Under the pieces are notes generated by a model. It had not been told where the DNA came from. It saw only the letters and a list, made by a program, of their open reading frames with translations, and made no database searches. From contig NZ_BAEX01000024.1 in the NCBI RefSeq assembly GCF_000246945.1, positions 1 to 37,796 of the forward strand: a stretch of 37,796 nucleotides of DNA, in the 5' to 3' direction. The stretch comes from Myroides injenensis M09-0166. Lineage in GTDB: Bacteria > Bacteroidota > Bacteroidia > Flavobacteriales > Flavobacteriaceae. A program made the position numbers and the translations under genes. Shown piece by piece: positions 35,301 to 37,796 of this stretch. Positions within the stretch are counted from its first letter, which is position 1, and every line of letters starts with the position of its first letter.

Positions 35301-35521
35301 GAGAACACTAATACAGAACTATCTTCTACTTCTATAGAGAAGTTTCCTTCCATATCTGTACTAACGCCTAACTGCGTTCCCTTGAGTAATACGGATGCCC
35401 CTGGTAGCATAAAGCCATGCTCATCAGAAACCGCTCCTGTTAATTTTCGCTTATTCTGCGCATAAGTAAGTGTGATGCTAAACAGAAAAAGTAAATTCCA
35501 AATTAGTAATGTTTTTTTCAT
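32354..35521 (-). CDS. SusC/RagA family TonB-linked outer membrane protein of the phospholipase operon
   Basis: A TonB-dependent import channel and first gene of a three-gene operon. I use the ATG at 35521 (1055 aa), which starts a good signal peptide (MKKTLLIWNLLFLFSITL..., ending TYAQ); a longer frame from 35575 only adds 18 polar residues. Domains: carboxypeptidase-regulatory-like Ig domain (about 25-105, KLTGAVSDEHGFMLPGASVL), a linker with ELVITALGI, plug with LRGKTPLVVIDGVPV and YGSRGRNGAVLITTKG, then a large barrel ending with GLGINVKF. The plug repeats the usual SusC signature. I found no convincing promoter within 120 bp upstream, so regulation is open. Confidence 0.93.
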   Translation of the reverse strand: MKKTLLIWNLLFLFSITLTYAQNKRKLTGAVSDEHGFMLPGASVLLKGTQLGVSTDMEGNFSIEVEDSSVLVFSFIGYDTQEVAVGNKSEISVTLLLELSSLDELVITALGISKEEKKIGYSTQSVDVSKVQEVASPNIGSLLSGQVSGLTVSNPTGLMQSPSFSLRGKTPLVVIDGVPVTTDLFDIPAEDIADINVLKGTSASVLYGSRGRNGAVLITTKGAKNEGIEVSFSQNTMVSAGFTVYPKTQTEYGSGSDGKYEFWDGKDGGISDGDMIWGPKFTDGQKIAQWNSPIRDRQTGEVIQWYGNVEGTQYNDKSRYERVPIEWKNHDNLKEFLETGVISRTNFAVTSKGEKGSYRIGGEFTYNKDRVPNSKLFRGNLSFKSTSKITDKVELDTKLSYGRITAPNVPNYDYNPSGHMYTVLIWMGNDVNGRDLKNNLWVPGMEGYRQASYNYAWYNNPWFGAKEFKRIWDRDVVNGQLSLKYDVTDDLVLQGRASGIITNNKTEIQSPKSYFNYSASREGGYSITSDDRLDVEYDFLAMYNKEITNNVLLNINGGAASRYQQRKENYSAADGLTVPGVYNLGNSTGPVTATNRTTKKAVNSVYGSVEVDFYNAFFLSFAGRNDWSSTMAKNNRSYFYPSTSLSVVLSNLIDMPSQIDYLKLYTSWAQVSSDLEPYLLKSAYSPVTPTFNGNQMVEYPNSILTEGLVPEKSKSLELGLSTALYKNRLSFNLTYYRVLDSNFLINYPVSEASGFNSMKVNGNEYTTNGWEITLAGTIIKKDDIQWSSSINWSTRVQKLTKIYNGGDRDGNLRLNDRVDSYYGTEWMKSPDGKVILNEKTGMPTANKQATYLGHIDPKWTLGWNNTVKYKEWGLNIGIDGIWGGIMRSEVVEKMWWGGKHPKSTTYRDAEYATGNPVYIPQGVNIVSGELITDVQGNVVSDTRVFKDHTGAVSWQSWAQNYPYRARVSEKESKLFANMFDRTYFKLRTVALSYDFTKMLKSNKVSHLSATLTGYNLLMWKKSKGLYSDPDFDTSGKNDIQDPSTRWIGLGINVKF

Positions 35522-35771
35522 TTTATGATTAAATGTTTTTGCATTACAAAACTCATCTATATACGCAAAAAGCATATTACTAAAACACTAACAAATACAG
35601 CTTTTACTTTATCTAAAGATTATAATTAAGCCAATTTTGACAACATTTTATTAACATAAAAACTCTAAAAGTTCTAAGTTTTATTTTTATATCATTATAG
35701 CTAAAAACAACTATATATTATCATAATAATTTATAAGTAATTTTACTGCTTTAGATAAGAGTAAAAAAGCG

Positions 35772-36716
35772 ATGAAATACTATTGGAAAGATTTACAAAA
35801 CGACAATGATCTATTCACAGGAATAGAACTCCATATTGAGCAAGCTACCACAGCTTCTATGCAGCTCTTAACTGGTGTTTTTGGGACTATGAAACTAATG
35901 GTAAACAATCAAACTGCTTTTTGGGGTGTTATTAGCAATGACTATTGTGAGATTGCAGTAATTAGAACTTTTGAAGAAGATAGTCGCCTTTTACCCGTGA
36001 TTACCTCTCCTGAAATTGAAAGTAGAAAAGAACTTGATAAACATGTCGCTCTTCAATCATGGACACGTTATTTTATAGAAAAATTAATAAATAATGACAA
36101 GCATTTTTTCTACAATGGAATATGGCATTTTGATGTGTATGGAGATTTAAATCAACGCGCATATTACAAGACAAGAGAATTGGAAAAACAAGATTTTGAT
36201 GCCCTTTATTATGCCGATTGGAATAGAGATATTATGTTCTCAAGAAAAGTAGATCTTCATTCTGGTCGTTTAAAATGGTGGAGAAAAAAAGCCTCAGAAG
36301 GTATTCTTCCCCCTATACTTACATGGTTCATTCCTTCTCTTGGTGAATATTGGATTATAGATGGTAATTATCGTCTTCAAGCAGCATTACTTGAACAAAC
36401 AGAAATACCAGTTATAGTAGCCTATTCTGGCGAATATAAACAAGCTTTTATGAATCCTGCTTTTCAAAAAGGAATGTTACAGGCCATAGATAAAGCATAT
36501 AAAAACATTAACAAACTTAGTCCTATCTCATTTAATGGATTAAACCAACAATTAATGCATGCCTTTGACAACCGACCTTTCTTTCAACAAAAAACATTTG
36601 CTAAAGCTAAAATTCAATCACCTCAACAATGGTTAGAAGAAGTAAGTAATTATTTAAATAGTATTGACTATCCTACTGCTTCTTTAGTAATAGAAAGACT
36701 AAAAAAAGAGCTCTAA
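35772..36716 (+). CDS. Hypothetical protein with a ParB/sulfiredoxin-like motif, 314 aa
   Basis: I do not recognise a named family. The N-terminal 170 residues are a mixed alpha/beta region of unknown type with many aromatic residues. In the middle, LPPILTWFIPSLGEYWIIDGNYRLQAALLEQTEIPV matches the pattern of ParB/Srx-fold domains, where a short hydrophobic strand is followed by DGNxRLxAAL (here DGNYRLQAAL, 197-206) and an IPV strand. The C-terminal 90 residues are helical. It carries no signal peptide. It lies 66 bp before a methyltransferase gene on the same strand, so the two may be one unit. A nuclease or kinase activity cannot be claimed. Confidence 0.6.
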   Translation: MKYYWKDLQNDNDLFTGIELHIEQATTASMQLLTGVFGTMKLMVNNQTAFWGVISNDYCEIAVIRTFEEDSRLLPVITSPEIESRKELDKHVALQSWTRYFIEKLINNDKHFFYNGIWHFDVYGDLNQRAYYKTRELEKQDFDALYYADWNRDIMFSRKVDLHSGRLKWWRKKASEGILPPILTWFIPSLGEYWIIDGNYRLQAALLEQTEIPVIVAYSGEYKQAFMNPAFQKGMLQAIDKAYKNINKLSPISFNGLNQQLMHAFDNRPFFQQKTFAKAKIQSPQQWLEEVSNYLNSIDYPTASLVIERLKKEL

Positions 36717-36782
36717 ATACACTTTTTGTTACCACACATTAATATTTAATAACTTTACACAAATTACGCCAAGGTAAAAACA

Positions 36783-37403
36783 ATGAACTGCACACTGTGT
36801 CAAACCCTTCTTCATACTAAAATAGACAATGACTACTACCATTGTCCTACATGTAATGCCTATTTAAAAGATGAAATGTTATACTTCTCAAAAGAGAAAG
36901 AGAAACAACATTATGAATTTCACAACAATGATGTAAATGACATAGGTTATCAAAGATTCACTTCTCCTATAACAAACCATATATTAAAGACGTGTACAAC
37001 TGAGATGTTAGGGCTTGACTATGGATGTGGTAAAGGTCCAGTGATTACCAAACAGCTACTAGATAAGAACTACCAAGTCAATTTATATGACCTGTATTTT
37101 CACCCCTCTTTAGATTATTTAAATTACCAGTATGATTACATATTTAGCTCTGAAGTATTTGAACACTTCTATCAACCTTATGAAGAAATAAAAAAATTAA
37201 CCAATTTATTAATTACTGGTGGAAGACTACTTGTGATGACTCATCTCTATCAAAATCAACAGCATTTTGATAAATGGTATTACCGCAAGGATCAAACTCA
37301 CGTATTTATTTATACTCCCAAAACTGTAAGGTATATTGCTAAACACTTTGGTTATAAAATAGAAATATTATCTGAACGATTATTTGTTTTGGTTAAAGAC
37401 TAA
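36783..37403 (+). CDS. Zinc-ribbon class I SAM-dependent methyltransferase
   Basis: The first 30 residues form a zinc ribbon with Cys3, Cys6, Cys21 and Cys24 (two CxxC pairs). The methyltransferase core follows: motif I LGLDYGCGKGP (76-86), an acidic end of strand 2 (LYDLYFHP) and motif IV-like FSSEVFEHF, then a GGRLLVMTH strand, as in the Methyltransf_23 group. At 206 residues it is short but complete. The target is unknown. A weak promoter (TTG, 21 bp, TAACTTTA) lies upstream at about 36727-36762. A hairpin terminator shared with the converging gene lies 65 bp downstream. Confidence 0.8.
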   Translation: MNCTLCQTLLHTKIDNDYYHCPTCNAYLKDEMLYFSKEKEKQHYEFHNNDVNDIGYQRFTSPITNHILKTCTTEMLGLDYGCGKGPVITKQLLDKNYQVNLYDLYFHPSLDYLNYQYDYIFSSEVFEHFYQPYEEIKKLTNLLITGGRLLVMTHLYQNQQHFDKWYYRKDQTHVFIYTPKTVRYIAKHFGYKIEILSERLFVLVKD

Positions 37404-37452
37404 AACTTAGAATTTCTTTATTGTTAATTGATAGTTAGTTGAATAAAATATC

Positions 37453-37796
37453 TTATGTAAGAATAAAAGAGACTGTCTCATAGCAAAATGAGACAGCCTC
37501 TTTATACTCATTCCATTCTTCTTCATCCTTTTTAATTTTATTAAGAACAAGATGCTCTACCCTATGTAATTGTTTCATTAAAGTTTTAAAATCGTCTTCT
37601 GATAATAGTCCTATTCTTTGCCCAAGAATCAAACAAGTATCTAAAGCTTGACATTTGCCAATAGCATCACTTAGAGAATTCTCTAATGTATCATCATAAT
37701 ACACATAAGTTTCTATTATGAATATAATCTCCTATGCAGTACTTCTTATCTTCTCTACTAAATCTGAATACCCTGATTCTGGGTTAACATTAACTA
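37453..37796 (-). pseudogene. Four-helix-bundle (S23-like) protein gene, broken and cut by the window edge
   Basis: The part after the break encodes amphipathic helices typical of four-helix-bundle (ribosomal S23-type) proteins: LSDAIGKCQALDTCLILGQ, then GLLSEDDFKTLMKQLHRVEH. The frame stays open to the window edge (NPESGYSDLVEKIRSTA) except for one TAG at 37732-37734; upstream and downstream of it the helical pattern continues (LVEKIRSTA then EIIFIIETY). The best intact start downstream is a GTG at 37704. The last 16 codons lie inside a strong terminator hairpin, so the present stop at 37453 is probably not the original one. The gene looks decayed, unless TAG is an assembly error. Confidence 0.5.
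37468..37501. terminator. Terminator between convergent genes
   Basis: The arms AGAGACTGTCTCAT (37468-37481) and ATGAGACAGCCTCT (37488-37501) pair over 14 bp with one mismatch and a 6-base loop. T-rich DNA follows on the minus side. It serves the methyltransferase gene (+) and the four-helix-bundle gene (-), though it lies inside the annotated frame of the latter. Confidence 0.75.

Noticed and set aside
37453-37796. Accessory protein of a diversity-generating retroelement
   Set aside because: Four-helix-bundle proteins can be such accessories, but no reverse transcriptase or template repeat is visible in the window, and the residue pattern fits the general S23-like family as well.

Overview
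The window is chromosomal DNA of a Bacteroidota bacterium, most likely a Flavobacteriaceae member (Myroides-like is a guess the sequence cannot prove). The signs are a very AT-rich composition, two SusC/SusD outer-membrane pairs, Bacteroidota -7 promoter boxes (TAnnTTTG) about 17 bp after a TTG/TTTG box, few Shine-Dalgarno sequences, and lineage-typical families (ECF sigma factor beside an anti-sigma-like/beta-barrel protein, WG-repeat protein, Crp/Fnr regulators without an Fe-S cluster). No rRNA, tRNA, CRISPR array, integrase or transposase was seen.

Layout. 0.4-6.4 kb: a small unknown protein, UDP-glucose dehydrogenase and a TagD-like nucleotidyltransferase (surface polysaccharide precursors), the bifunctional NAD(P)HX repair enzyme Nnr, and an FMN reductase. 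6.7-13.6 kb: a response regulator/histidine kinase pair followed on the same strand by a SusC-SusD pair; the SusD gene has a 3' frameshift. 13.8-17.5 kb: an OmpA-like lipoprotein, a palindromic intergenic element, and a three-gene unit on the minus strand (WG-repeat protein, a 119-residue unknown, a 59-residue unknown). 17.9-22.3 kb: an AraC regulator with a siderophore-interacting-type flavoprotein, a DUF4269 protein, an SMR efflux subunit, a Crp/Fnr regulator, a GNAT pseudogene and a P-loop ATPase. 23-27.9 kb: a small membrane protein, an S41 peptidase, an ECF sigma factor overlapping an inner-membrane-anchored beta-barrel protein, and a lipoprotein. 28.4-35.5 kb: a tight SusC-SusD-phospholipase C operon. 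35.8-37.8 kb: a protein with a ParB-like motif, a zinc-ribbon methyltransferase, and a decayed four-helix-bundle gene running off the right edge.

The most interesting unit is the SusC/SusD/phospholipase C operon. It has the layout of a polysaccharide-utilisation locus, but its only enzyme is a Tat-exported phosphocholine-type phospholipase C, so it may be a phospholipid-utilisation locus. A second theme is single-base damage: four genes (SusD, WG protein, GNAT, four-helix bundle) are each interrupted by one base change, two of them at A homopolymers. These could be assembly errors, real decay or slippage-based switching. A third is a perfect palindrome between the Crp/Fnr gene and the SMR gene that contains an FNR-box-like core near -42 of a candidate SMR promoter.
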